A DNA stretch of 13,529 nt from Burkholderiaceae bacterium (GTDB taxonomy: Bacteria > Pseudomonadota > Gammaproteobacteria > Burkholderiales > Burkholderiaceae_C). A program made the translations under genes and the position numbers. The stretch spans positions 1-13,529 of the forward strand of contig JAGOBT010000033.1 of assembly GCA_017999135.1 (NCBI GenBank). Reading direction: 5' to 3'. Below, one piece after another: positions 7,583 through 13,529 of this stretch (the first letter of the stretch is position 1; every line of letters starts with the position of its first letter). A model generated the notes under the pieces. The model searched no databases. It was not told the origin of the DNA and saw nothing but the letters and a program-made list of their open reading frames with translations.

Positions 7583-8791
7583 TCAGGGCCCAGGCGCCCC
7601 TGCCTCGTACCAGCGCTTGATCACCAGGCGCTCCGCATCGGTGATCTGGGTGGCGTTGTTCATCGGCATCAGCTTCAGCACCGACGCCTGCTGGTACACC
7701 GCCTGCGCATGCTGCTGCAGCAGCGCTGGGGTGTGCAGTGCCACGTTCTTCTGCTGCACCTGGGCGTTGTGGCACAGCACGCAGCGCTGGTCCACCACCG
7801 CCTGCACCTGGGAGAAGCTGGCCGGCTGGCTGGCGGCAGCTTGGGCAGCAGCCGATGGCGGCGCCGGTGCCAGCCAGATGGCCAGGCCCACCAGCATCAC
7901 GGTGCCGACGATGGCGTGCTCCCAGGGGGCGCGCCGGCCCAGGACATGGGCCTTGTGGCGGGCGACGAAGCTGTGGCGGATCAGCGCGCCGGCCAGCATC
8001 AGCAGCACCAGCACCGCCCAGTTGTGCGGGCCCTGGTAGAGCCAGCCGTAGTGGTTGCTCAGCATCGCCACCAGCACCGGCAGCGTGAAGTAGGTGTTGT
8101 GCACGCTGCGCTGCTTGGCACGCTGGCCGTGCACCGGGTCGACCGGCTGGCCGGCCTTCATCTGGGCGATGACCGTGCGCTGGCCGGGAATGATCCAGAA
8201 GAACACGTTGGCGCTCATCGCCGTGGCGATCATCGCGCCCACCAGCAGGAAGGCGGCGCGGCCTGCAAACAGCTGGCAGGCCGCCCAGGATGCCAGCACG
8301 ATGGCCACCAGCACCCCCAGGCCCACGATCAGGTCGCCGTTCTTCTTCTGGCCGAAGGCGCGGCAGATGGCGTCGTACACCCCCCAGAACGCCACCAGGA
8401 AGCCCAGCGCCGCGGCGACGGCCGTGCCCGGCGCCCAGGCAAACACCGTCTTGTCGACCAGGAAGCTGCCCGCGTTGAACAGGTACAGCACGGTGAACAG
8501 CGCAAAGCCGGTCAGCCAGGTGCTGTAGGCCTCCCAGTAGAACCAGTGCAGGTTGGACGGCAGGCTCCTGGGCGCCACCATGTACTTCTGCGGGTTGTAG
8601 AAGCCGCCGCCATGCACCGCCCACAGCTCGCCGTCCACGCCCTTGGCCTTCAGGTCAGGCGCCGTGGGGGCGGTGAGGCTGCTGTCGAGGAAGACGAAGT
8701 AGAACGACGAGCCGATCCAGGCGATGGCCGTGATCACATGGGCCCAGCGCAGCAGCAGGTTGGCCCAGTCGAGCAGGTAGGTGGTGTCCAT
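7583..8791 (-). CDS. puuD: Membrane urate oxidase with C-terminal cytochrome c domain (PuuD type)
   Basis: A 402-residue protein with a multi-helix membrane domain (Urate_ox_N, formerly DUF989) and a C-terminal cytochrome c domain. It starts MDTTYLLDW, and the first helix carries AHVITAIAWIGSSFYFVFL. Further helices include LTGFALFTVLYLF, and the segment MSANVFFWIIPGQR is typical of the family. The heme c site is CVLCH at 337-341, and a likely axial methionine lies in LMPMNNAT at about 375-377. PuuD oxidises urate to 5-hydroxyisourate in purine breakdown and passes electrons to its heme and the respiratory chain instead of making H2O2. ATG 8791 is chosen because the family starts right before the first helix; the open frame upstream lies over the acyltransferase gene. 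There is no clear Shine-Dalgarno sequence. A 114-bp gap separates it from the decarboxylase gene, and no other uricolytic gene is visible. Confidence 0.9.
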   Translation of the reverse strand: MDTTYLLDWANLLLRWAHVITAIAWIGSSFYFVFLDSSLTAPTAPDLKAKGVDGELWAVHGGGFYNPQKYMVAPRSLPSNLHWFYWEAYSTWLTGFALFTVLYLFNAGSFLVDKTVFAWAPGTAVAAALGFLVAFWGVYDAICRAFGQKKNGDLIVGLGVLVAIVLASWAACQLFAGRAAFLLVGAMIATAMSANVFFWIIPGQRTVIAQMKAGQPVDPVHGQRAKQRSVHNTYFTLPVLVAMLSNHYGWLYQGPHNWAVLVLLMLAGALIRHSFVARHKAHVLGRRAPWEHAIVGTVMLVGLAIWLAPAPPSAAAQAAASQPASFSQVQAVVDQRCVLCHNAQVQQKNVALHTPALLQQHAQAVYQQASVLKLMPMNNATQITDAERLVIKRWYEAGAPGP

Positions 8792-8836
8792 CGGGCGGAT
8801 CAGGGGTGGTGCAAGCAGTGGGGCGCCGGCCCAGGG

Positions 8837-8858
8837 CCCAGGGTTTGCAGGCCCTGGG
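8837..8858. repeat. Inverted repeat in the gap between the acyltransferase and urate oxidase genes
   Basis: CCCAGGG (8837-8843) and CCCTGGG (8852-8858) form a perfect 7-bp stem with an 8-nt loop, 46 bp before the urate oxidase start and about 130 bp after the acyltransferase stop. An extra CCAGGG copy lies just beside it. No T-run follows on either strand, so it is not a standard terminator; an operator or 5'-UTR structure is possible. The rest of the 197-bp gap shows nothing I can name. Confidence 0.3.
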
Positions 8859-8988
8859 TTGGTGGCATCAAAGTGTAGGCACCTTGCAGATGGCGTGCCG
8901 GCCATGCGGGCCGCCTGGCCCGACCTGTCCGCCCGGACCCCACCGTCCAGGCATGCGGCTGGATCTGCTGCGCTGGCCGTCAGTCGCG

Positions 8989-9579
8989 TCAGTCGGTCGA
9001 GAACTGCCGCCAGTTCTTGCCCTTGTACTGGGCGTAGTAGGCCTTGATCTGCAGCATGTCGGCTTCGATGTCGCCGGTGGGCGTGAACACCGGCCCCAGG
9101 CCGCTGAGCTTGCGCGGGTAGTCCATGTAGGCCAGCACGATGGGCACGCCGGCCTCGTGGGCGATCCAGTAGAAGCCGGTCTTCCAGTGGCGGGTCTGGC
9201 TGCGGGTGCCTTCGGGCGGGATCACCAGGTGCACCGAGCCCTCGGCGTCGCGCAGGGCCTTCGCCGATGCGGCCACCAGGTTGGTCGACTGCGAGCGGTC
9301 CACCGCGATGCCGCCCAGCCAGCGCATCAACCCGCCGAACGGCCAGCGGAAGATCTGCCGCTTGCCCATCCAGTGGATGTTCATGCGCAGGGCAAACGCC
9401 ACCATCAGGGTGTAGGGCAGGTCCCAGTTGCTGGTGTGGGGCGCGGCGATCAGCACGCACTTGGGGTGGCCGGCCGGGGCCTGGCCATCCAGTGTCCAGC
9501 CGGTGAGCCTGAGAAAGCCGATGGACACGGCACGCAGCACGGTGTTGACACCGGGCGTGGTGAAGATGGTGCGTTGCAT
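8989..9579 (-). CDS. PlsC-like lysophospholipid acyltransferase family protein
   Basis: The 196-residue protein has the motifs of the glycerolipid acyltransferase (PlsC) family: block I HTSNWD (HX4D, H48/D53), block II GGIAVDR at 89-95, and block III PPEGTRS at 121-127. These hold the catalytic His/Asp and the phosphate- or acyl-binding residues for transfer of an acyl group to a lysolipid or related acceptor at the inner membrane. It is shorter than classical PlsC (about 240 residues) and resembles the small HTSNWD-type subgroup, whose acceptor is not known. ATG 9579 (MQRTIF) is preferred because the family-like part starts there; an ATG 17 codons upstream at 9630 is possible. It stands alone, with gaps of about 100 and 197 bp on its sides. 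Confidence 0.85.
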   Translation of the reverse strand: MQRTIFTTPGVNTVLRAVSIGFLRLTGWTLDGQAPAGHPKCVLIAAPHTSNWDLPYTLMVAFALRMNIHWMGKRQIFRWPFGGLMRWLGGIAVDRSQSTNLVAASAKALRDAEGSVHLVIPPEGTRSQTRHWKTGFYWIAHEAGVPIVLAYMDYPRKLSGLGPVFTPTGDIEADMLQIKAYYAQYKGKNWRQFSTD

Positions 9580-9680
9580 GGTTGGGAGTCGGGCGTCTGT
9601 GCGGCAGACCACCCGCGCACGCACCGGCATTGTGCGGCAGGCCGCTGACCGCCGGGCACGGCGGCCCGGCGCGGCTGGGC

Positions 9681-10322
9681 CTACATCAGGGCGCCGGGCG
9701 CCGTCATCGGGCCGGCATCCACCGTCGGGCTGCTGCGCAGCGGGTCGTCGGCGGGCAGATCGGCCTGGCCCATGCCCATCAGCACCAGCGCGCGCTGCTG
9801 CAGCAGCACGGAATCGTCATGGTCGCCGCAACGGTCGAGCACGTCGCTGGCGCGCAGCAGCACGCGGATCTCCCAGTTCGGGTCGGTGGCCAGGCCGGCC
9901 AGGCGGGCGGCCTCGAAGGCCTGGTCGCGGGCGCGGTCGCGCGCGGCGCGGCCGCGGGCCTGTTCACCCTGCGCCTCGGCCAGGTCGGCCGCGTTGGTGG
10001 CCACCTCGGCCCAGGCGCAGTGCAGGTCGGCCGCCAGATCCTGGCCGCCCATCTGCACGGCCCAGCGCAGGGCCTGGGCCAGGTGGCTCTCGGCCGGGCC
10101 GTAGGCATGCAGGCCCGCCAGTGCCCGGGCCGCTTCGGTCAGCGCCTGGCACAGGGCCGGCGCGCGGTGGCTGCCTTGGACCAAATCAGCGTCGCTGAGG
10201 TGGCGCATGGCCTGCCGCAGGGCGTCGCGCGCAGCACCGTCGCCCAGCGCGGCGCCGTCTGCCGACAGGCCGACCGGGTGGTGTTGCACGGGCTTGCGGG
10301 GCAGTTGCACAGTGGTGGTCAT
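9681..10322 (-). CDS. Hypothetical Ala-rich helical protein (possible TPR-like)
   Basis: I do not recognise this 213-residue protein. It starts with a short polar stretch (MTTTVQLPRKP), has no signal peptide or membrane segment, and is mainly alpha-helical by composition. The helical pairs YGPAESHLAQALRWAV, DLAADLHCAWAEVA and DHDDSVLLQQRALVLM have the spacing of small and large residues seen in tetratricopeptide-like repeats, but they are too irregular for a firm call. The middle is very rich in Ala, Arg and Asp (GRAARDRARDQAFEAARLAG). ATG 10322 is chosen as the first ATG from which the composition looks protein-like; the open frame continues upstream over intergenic DNA. It is divergent from the TRAP transporter operon. 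The strand is supported by the normal codon bias of this reading frame. Confidence 0.65.
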   Translation of the reverse strand: MTTTVQLPRKPVQHHPVGLSADGAALGDGAARDALRQAMRHLSDADLVQGSHRAPALCQALTEAARALAGLHAYGPAESHLAQALRWAVQMGGQDLAADLHCAWAEVATNAADLAEAQGEQARGRAARDRARDQAFEAARLAGLATDPNWEIRVLLRASDVLDRCGDHDDSVLLQQRALVLMGMGQADLPADDPLRSSPTVDAGPMTAPGALM

Positions 10323-10488
10323 GGCGGTCAACCTGGGTGGATGCAGGGCATCGTAGGCTGCTGCCAGGGCCTCCTGGCCCCCCGAGCCGTGGGGTTGGGC
10401 GCCCGGTCCCCCGTGGGCGCGGGGTTGGCTGGCGCGTCGACCGTGACATGCCGCACGGCCGGTGGCAGCCAGGGGAAACCGGGTGTGC

Positions 10489-10508
10489 CGGTCTGACATC
10501 GGTCTGAC
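10489..10508. repeat. 9-bp direct repeat with 11-bp period, candidate operator
   Basis: CGGTCTGAC occurs at 10489-10497 and again at 10500-10508, so the copies are offset by 11 bp, about one helical turn. Tandem half-sites at such spacing are typical for response regulators and some other activators bound on one face of DNA. It lies about 135 bp upstream of the dctP start. No regulator gene is in the window. Confidence 0.4.
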
Positions 10509-10630
10509 GCCGTCGCGCGTCTGCGACACTCGATTGGCGGGCCTCGTTTTCTGCAATGTCGCAGCGGTGTCATCTGCGGCAGCATGCGCGCCGATTGCCG
10601 GGCCGGTCGGTGCCGGTCCCCACCACGTTC

Positions 10631-10634
10631 GGAG
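10631..10634 (+). promoter_or_regulatory. Ribosome binding site of dctP
   Basis: GGAG lies 7 bases before ATG 10642. It is the only clear Shine-Dalgarno sequence at a gene start in this window, and it fixes the dctP start although the frame is open from 10462. Confidence 0.75.
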
Positions 10635-10641
10635 ATTGATC

Positions 10642-11673
10642 ATGGCCTTGTTCCCCCCCATTCGCCTGCTGGCCACCGCCGCCGCCGCCCTGGGCGCACT
10701 GACGGCACTGCCCGCCGCCGCGCAGACCGTGCTGACGCTGTCGTCCTGGGTGCCGCCGGCGCACACCCTGACCACCGGCCAGATCGAGTGGTGCGAGATG
10801 CTGGCGCAGAAGGTCCCCGGCAAGATCAAGTGCAATGCGCTGCCGCGTGCGGTCACCGCCGCGCCAGGCACCTTCGACGCCGTGCGCAACGGCCTGGTCG
10901 ACATCAGCTTCACGGTGCACGGCTACACGCCGGGCCGGTTCACGATGACGCAGATGGTCGAATTCCCCTTCATGGGCGATTCGGCCGAGGTCACCTCGGT
11001 GGCCTTCCAGCGCATGTATGCCAAGGTGCCGGCGTTTGCCGACGAGCACAAGGGCGTGAAGGTGCTGGCGGTGTTCACCCATGGCCCGGGCATGGTGCTC
11101 AACACCAAGAAGCCCATCGTCAAGGCTGACGACCTGACCGGCATGAAGTTCCGCGTGGGCGGCGGCATGGTCAACGAGATCGCCAAGACGCTGGGCATGA
11201 ACGTCACGCTCAAGCCCGCGCCCGAAAGCTACGAGCTGCTGTCCACCGGCGTGATGGACGGCACGCTGTTCCCGGCCGAGTCGGTGGAGAGCTTCAAGAT
11301 CGACAAGGTGATCAAGCATGCCACCACCTTCCCGGGTGGCCTGTACAACACCAGCTTCGTCTTCATGATGAACCAGGCCAAGTACGACAGCCTGCCGGCC
11401 GACGTGAAGAAGGCCATCGACGAGATGTCGGGCGAGTTCGCGGCGCGCATGCTGGGCCGGGGCTGGGACAAGGTCGACCGCCGTGGCCTGGCCTTCATGC
11501 AGGCCGCCGGTGTGCAGTTCAGCAAGGCCGATGCAGCCTTCGTCAGTGCCGTCAAGACCAAGACCGCCAACCTCGAAGACAACTGGGTCAAGGCGGCCGA
11601 GGCCAAGGGCCTGAAGAATGCCAAGCAGGTGCTTGCCGACTACCGCGCTGAAATCGCCAAGCTGCAGAAGTGA
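10642..11673 (+). CDS. dctP: TRAP transporter substrate-binding protein (DctP family)
   Basis: A 343-residue periplasmic solute-binding protein for a TRAP transporter, which takes up organic acids using an ion gradient. A Sec signal peptide (LLATAAAALGALTALPAAAQ) is probably cut after residue 27 or 28. The mature part begins TVLTLSSWVPP, as in DctP proteins. GTFDAVRNGLVDISF at 76-90 and the segment DDLTGMKFRVGGG hold the family's binding-site features; R171 matches the conserved arginine that usually binds the substrate carboxylate. Two cysteines, C51 and C64, flank a short stretch and could form a disulfide in the periplasm. The start is fixed by GGAG at 10631. The stop overlaps the GTG start of the small permease (GTGA). 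The substrate is unknown; a carboxylate is likely from the family and R171. Confidence 0.93.
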   Translation: MALFPPIRLLATAAAALGALTALPAAAQTVLTLSSWVPPAHTLTTGQIEWCEMLAQKVPGKIKCNALPRAVTAAPGTFDAVRNGLVDISFTVHGYTPGRFTMTQMVEFPFMGDSAEVTSVAFQRMYAKVPAFADEHKGVKVLAVFTHGPGMVLNTKKPIVKADDLTGMKFRVGGGMVNEIAKTLGMNVTLKPAPESYELLSTGVMDGTLFPAESVESFKIDKVIKHATTFPGGLYNTSFVFMMNQAKYDSLPADVKKAIDEMSGEFAARMLGRGWDKVDRRGLAFMQAAGVQFSKADAAFVSAVKTKTANLEDNWVKAAEAKGLKNAKQVLADYRAEIAKLQK

Positions 11674-12179
11674 AGCGGCTGTTCGATGGCCTCTGCGGCC
11701 TGCTGGCCGCAGTGGCACTGTTCGCCATCATGGGGCTGACCCTGGCGGATGTGCTCGGGCGCAAGCTGCTGAACCACTCCATCACCGGCTCGCTGGAACT
11801 CACCGAGATCCTGATGGTGGTGGTGATCTTCGCGGCGCTGCCGCTGGTGTCGCTGCATGTCGAGCATGTGGTGTTCGATTCGCTCGACCACCTGATGCCG
11901 CCCTGGCTGCGCCGGCTGCAGCAGGCCGTGGTCGACCTGGGCTGCGCTGCGGCGCTGGGCGCGCTGGCCTGGCTGATGTGGGACAAGGCCGCGCAGATGG
12001 CCAGCTACGGCGACACCACCGCCCAGCTGCAGCTGCCGCTGGGGCCGTTCGTGCAGTTGATGGCGGTGTTGTGCGGGCTGACGGCGGTGGTACATCTGCT
12101 GCTGATGCTGCAGCCCGCCAGCCACCACCACATCGGCGTGGATGACACGCCTGACCTGCCCGCCGGGGGCGCCACATGA
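11670..12179 (+). CDS. dctQ: TRAP transporter small permease (DctQ family)
   Basis: A 169-residue inner-membrane protein with four hydrophobic segments at about 7-27, 46-64, 88-107 and 125-147, as expected for DctQ. The ADVLGRKLLNHSITGSLELTE stretch after the first helix, followed by an ILMVVVIFAALPL helix, is typical of the family. It forms the membrane part of the transporter together with DctM. It starts at GTG 11670 inside the stop of dctP and ends overlapping the ATG of dctM (ATGA), so its translation is probably coupled to both neighbours. Its short hydrophilic C-terminal tail (HHHIGVDDTPDLPAGG) is not conserved in the family as far as I know. Confidence 0.92.
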   Translation: MKRLFDGLCGLLAAVALFAIMGLTLADVLGRKLLNHSITGSLELTEILMVVVIFAALPLVSLHVEHVVFDSLDHLMPPWLRRLQQAVVDLGCAAALGALAWLMWDKAAQMASYGDTTAQLQLPLGPFVQLMAVLCGLTAVVHLLLMLQPASHHHIGVDDTPDLPAGGAT

Positions 12180-13468
12180 CCGAAGCCCTGCTGGGCTTTG
12201 GCGCCGTCTTTCTGCTGGCGCTGCTGCGGGTGCCGCTGGCCTTCGCCATGGGCTTCGTCGGCTTCATTGCGCTGGGACTGATGCGCGGCTGGGGCCCTAC
12301 CGCCGCCTCGGCCGCCCAGGTGGTCTACGACACCGGCTTCGCCTACACGCTCAGCGTGGTGCCGCTGTTCATCCTGATGGGCAACTTCGTGGCCAAGGCC
12401 GGGCTCGCGCATGAGCTGTTCCGCGCGGCCTATGCCTTCATCGGCCATGTGCGCGGCGGCCTGGCGCATGCCACGGTGCTGGCCTGCGCCGGCTTCGGCG
12501 CCATCTGCGGCTCGTCCATCGCCACCGCGGCCACCATGAGCAAGGTGGCCTACCCGTCGATGAAAAAGCTGGGCTACAGCGACTACCTGTCCACCGGCGT
12601 CATCGCCGCCGGCGGCACGCTGGGCATCATGATTCCGCCGTCGACCATCCTGGTGATCTACGGCATCGTCACCGAGACCAACATCGGCAAGCTGTTTGCG
12701 GCCGGCATCATTCCGGGCCTGCTGACGGCCGGCCTGCTGATGGCCGGCGTGGCCTGGATCACCTGGCGCGATCCGGACGCCGGCCCCGCCGGTGAGCGCA
12801 GCACCTGGCCCGAGCGCTGGCGCGCGGTGCGCGGCATCTGGGGCGTGGCGCTGCTGGTGGTGGTGGTGCTGGGGGGCATCTACGGCGGCGTGTTCACCGC
12901 CACTGAAGGCGCAGGCATCGGCGCATCGGGCGCCTTCTTCTTCGCGCTGGCCCGGGGTGCCCTGCCGCCCAAGGTGCTGCTGCAGGTGCTGGTGGAGAGC
13001 GCCCGCACCACGGCGATGCTGTTCACCATCCTGATCGCCGCGATGATGTTCAGCAACTTCATCAACTTCACCAGCATGCCGGGCGATCTGCGCGACTGGA
13101 TCACCCACCTGGGCCTGTCGCCGGTGCTGGTGGTGGGGGCGATGATGCTGATCTACATCCTGCTCGGCACCATCATGGAAGAGCTGTCGATGGTGCTGCT
13201 GACGATCCCGGTGTTCTTCCCGATCGTCACCGCGTTGGGGTTCGACCCGGTGTGGTTCGGCGTGCTGATCGTCTTCGTGGTGCAGATCGGGCTGATCTCG
13301 CCGCCGGTGGGCATGAACCTGTTCGTGCTGAACGCGCTGCTCGACGGCGTGTCGCTCAAGCAGATCTTTCGCGGCGTGTGGCTCTTCGTGGTGATGCTGA
13401 TCGTGGCGATGGGCCTGGTGCTGGAACTGCCGCAGCTCGCGCTGTGGCTGCCCAGCTTCATGAAGTAG
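12176..13468 (+). CDS. dctM: TRAP transporter large permease (DctM family)
   Basis: A 430-residue inner-membrane protein of usual DctM length, with about 12 hydrophobic segments, that carries out the ion-coupled transport step. Family signatures are clear: PLFILMGNFVAKAG near residue 62, GFGAICGSSIATAATM near 106, GGTLGIMIPPSTILVIYG near 146, and LISPPVGMNLFVLN near 370. The ATG at 12176 overlaps the dctQ stop. The frame is intact to TAG 13466-13468. As the last gene of dctPQM it ends next to a possible convergent gene. Confidence 0.95.
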   Translation: MTEALLGFGAVFLLALLRVPLAFAMGFVGFIALGLMRGWGPTAASAAQVVYDTGFAYTLSVVPLFILMGNFVAKAGLAHELFRAAYAFIGHVRGGLAHATVLACAGFGAICGSSIATAATMSKVAYPSMKKLGYSDYLSTGVIAAGGTLGIMIPPSTILVIYGIVTETNIGKLFAAGIIPGLLTAGLLMAGVAWITWRDPDAGPAGERSTWPERWRAVRGIWGVALLVVVVLGGIYGGVFTATEGAGIGASGAFFFALARGALPPKVLLQVLVESARTTAMLFTILIAAMMFSNFINFTSMPGDLRDWITHLGLSPVLVVGAMMLIYILLGTIMEELSMVLLTIPVFFPIVTALGFDPVWFGVLIVFVVQIGLISPPVGMNLFVLNALLDGVSLKQIFRGVWLFVVMLIVAMGLVLELPQLALWLPSFMK

Positions 13469-13529
13469 CGCGGGCTGCTGCCGGCCGGCCGGCGGCGCGC
13501 CGGCGCAGCGCCTGGCGCACCCGCCAGCC
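13458..13529 (-). CDS. Possible 3' end of a convergent gene (cut by window edge)
   Basis: On the minus strand the frame open at the window edge reads GWRVRQALRRRAAGRPAAARATS and stops at TGA 13460-13458, overlapping the end of dctM by 11 bp. An Arg/Ala-rich tail is common at the ends of proteins in GC-rich genomes, but 23 residues are too few to identify a family or to prove it is coding. The alternative is plain intergenic sequence. Confidence 0.25.
   Translation of the reverse strand, partial: GWRVRQALRRRAAGRPAAARATS

Larger units (their letters stand above)
10323..10641. promoter_or_regulatory. Divergent intergenic region before the TRAP operon
   Basis: These 319 bp separate the hypothetical gene (minus strand) from dctP (plus strand) and should hold promoters for both. 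I see no convincing sigma-70 promoter and no sigma-54 (-24/-12) pair with correct spacing: TTGGC at about 10534 and CTGCA at about 10551 are too far apart. The clearest signals are the direct repeat at 10489-10508 and the dctP ribosome binding site. No gene with good codon bias lies inside. Confidence 0.5.

Noticed and set aside
5750..8878. 1042-codon plus-strand open frame opposite the decarboxylase and urate oxidase genes
   Set aside because: Same shadow composition (His/Gln/Gly/Arg-rich), no domain, and it covers genes with intact catalytic motifs on the other strand.
8792..9460. N-terminal extension of the urate oxidase frame to 625 codons
   Set aside because: The upstream part is a shadow of the acyltransferase gene and the gap; the family starts at MDTTY.
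10534..10555. Possible sigma-54 promoter (TTGGC ... CTGCA) before dctP
   Set aside because: The distance between the GG and GC elements is about 15 bases instead of 10, so it does not fit the -24/-12 rule.
13477..13509. GC-rich hairpin after dctM as a terminator
   Set aside because: The stem needs a 2-nt bulge and has no T-run; overlapping GGCCGGCC palindromes here allow many equal foldings, as expected by chance in such GC-rich DNA.

Overview
The window is very GC-rich, tightly packed bacterial DNA. Its gene content and order (MidA-type methyltransferase / DUF2905 protein / cca / NDUFA9-like reductase / soluble lytic transglycosylase) point to a beta-proteobacterium of the order Burkholderiales. 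The strong third-position G/C bias leaves long antisense reading frames over nearly every gene; I treat these as shadows. No tRNA, rRNA, CRISPR array, insertion sequence or phage gene is visible.

Left part (1-5756). On the plus strand are the 3' end of a MidA/NDUFAF7-type methyltransferase gene and an overlapping small DUF2905 membrane protein. Their last stop codon meets the cca stop codon head-on inside a 12-bp palindrome. On the minus strand, read from 5756 down to 523, are four genes with 26-30 bp gaps that look like one operon: a soluble lytic transglycosylase (slt), an NDUFA9-like NAD(P)-binding protein, an Mrr-type restriction endonuclease, and the CCA-adding enzyme. The endonuclease is the odd member: a defence-type gene inside a set of cell-wall, respiratory-assembly and tRNA-maturation genes.

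Middle part (5867-10322), all minus strand but with looser spacing of about 100-200 bp: a ThDP-dependent benzoylformate decarboxylase-like enzyme, a membrane urate oxidase fused to cytochrome c (PuuD type), a PlsC-like acyltransferase, and an Ala-rich protein of unknown function. These look like individually transcribed metabolic genes. No other purine-degradation or mandelate-pathway gene lies in the window.

Right part (10323-13529). A 319-bp divergent intergenic region holds a 9-bp direct repeat at one helical turn spacing, followed by a plus-strand TRAP transporter operon dctP-dctQ-dctM with stop/start overlaps at both junctions. Its substrate cannot be read from sequence. The last 72 bases may carry the 3' end of a convergent gene.

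The most notable points are the solitary Mrr endonuclease embedded in the housekeeping operon, the cytochrome-fused urate oxidase without uricolytic neighbours, and substitutions near the active site of the benzoylformate decarboxylase homologue. I found no clearly new multi-gene system.
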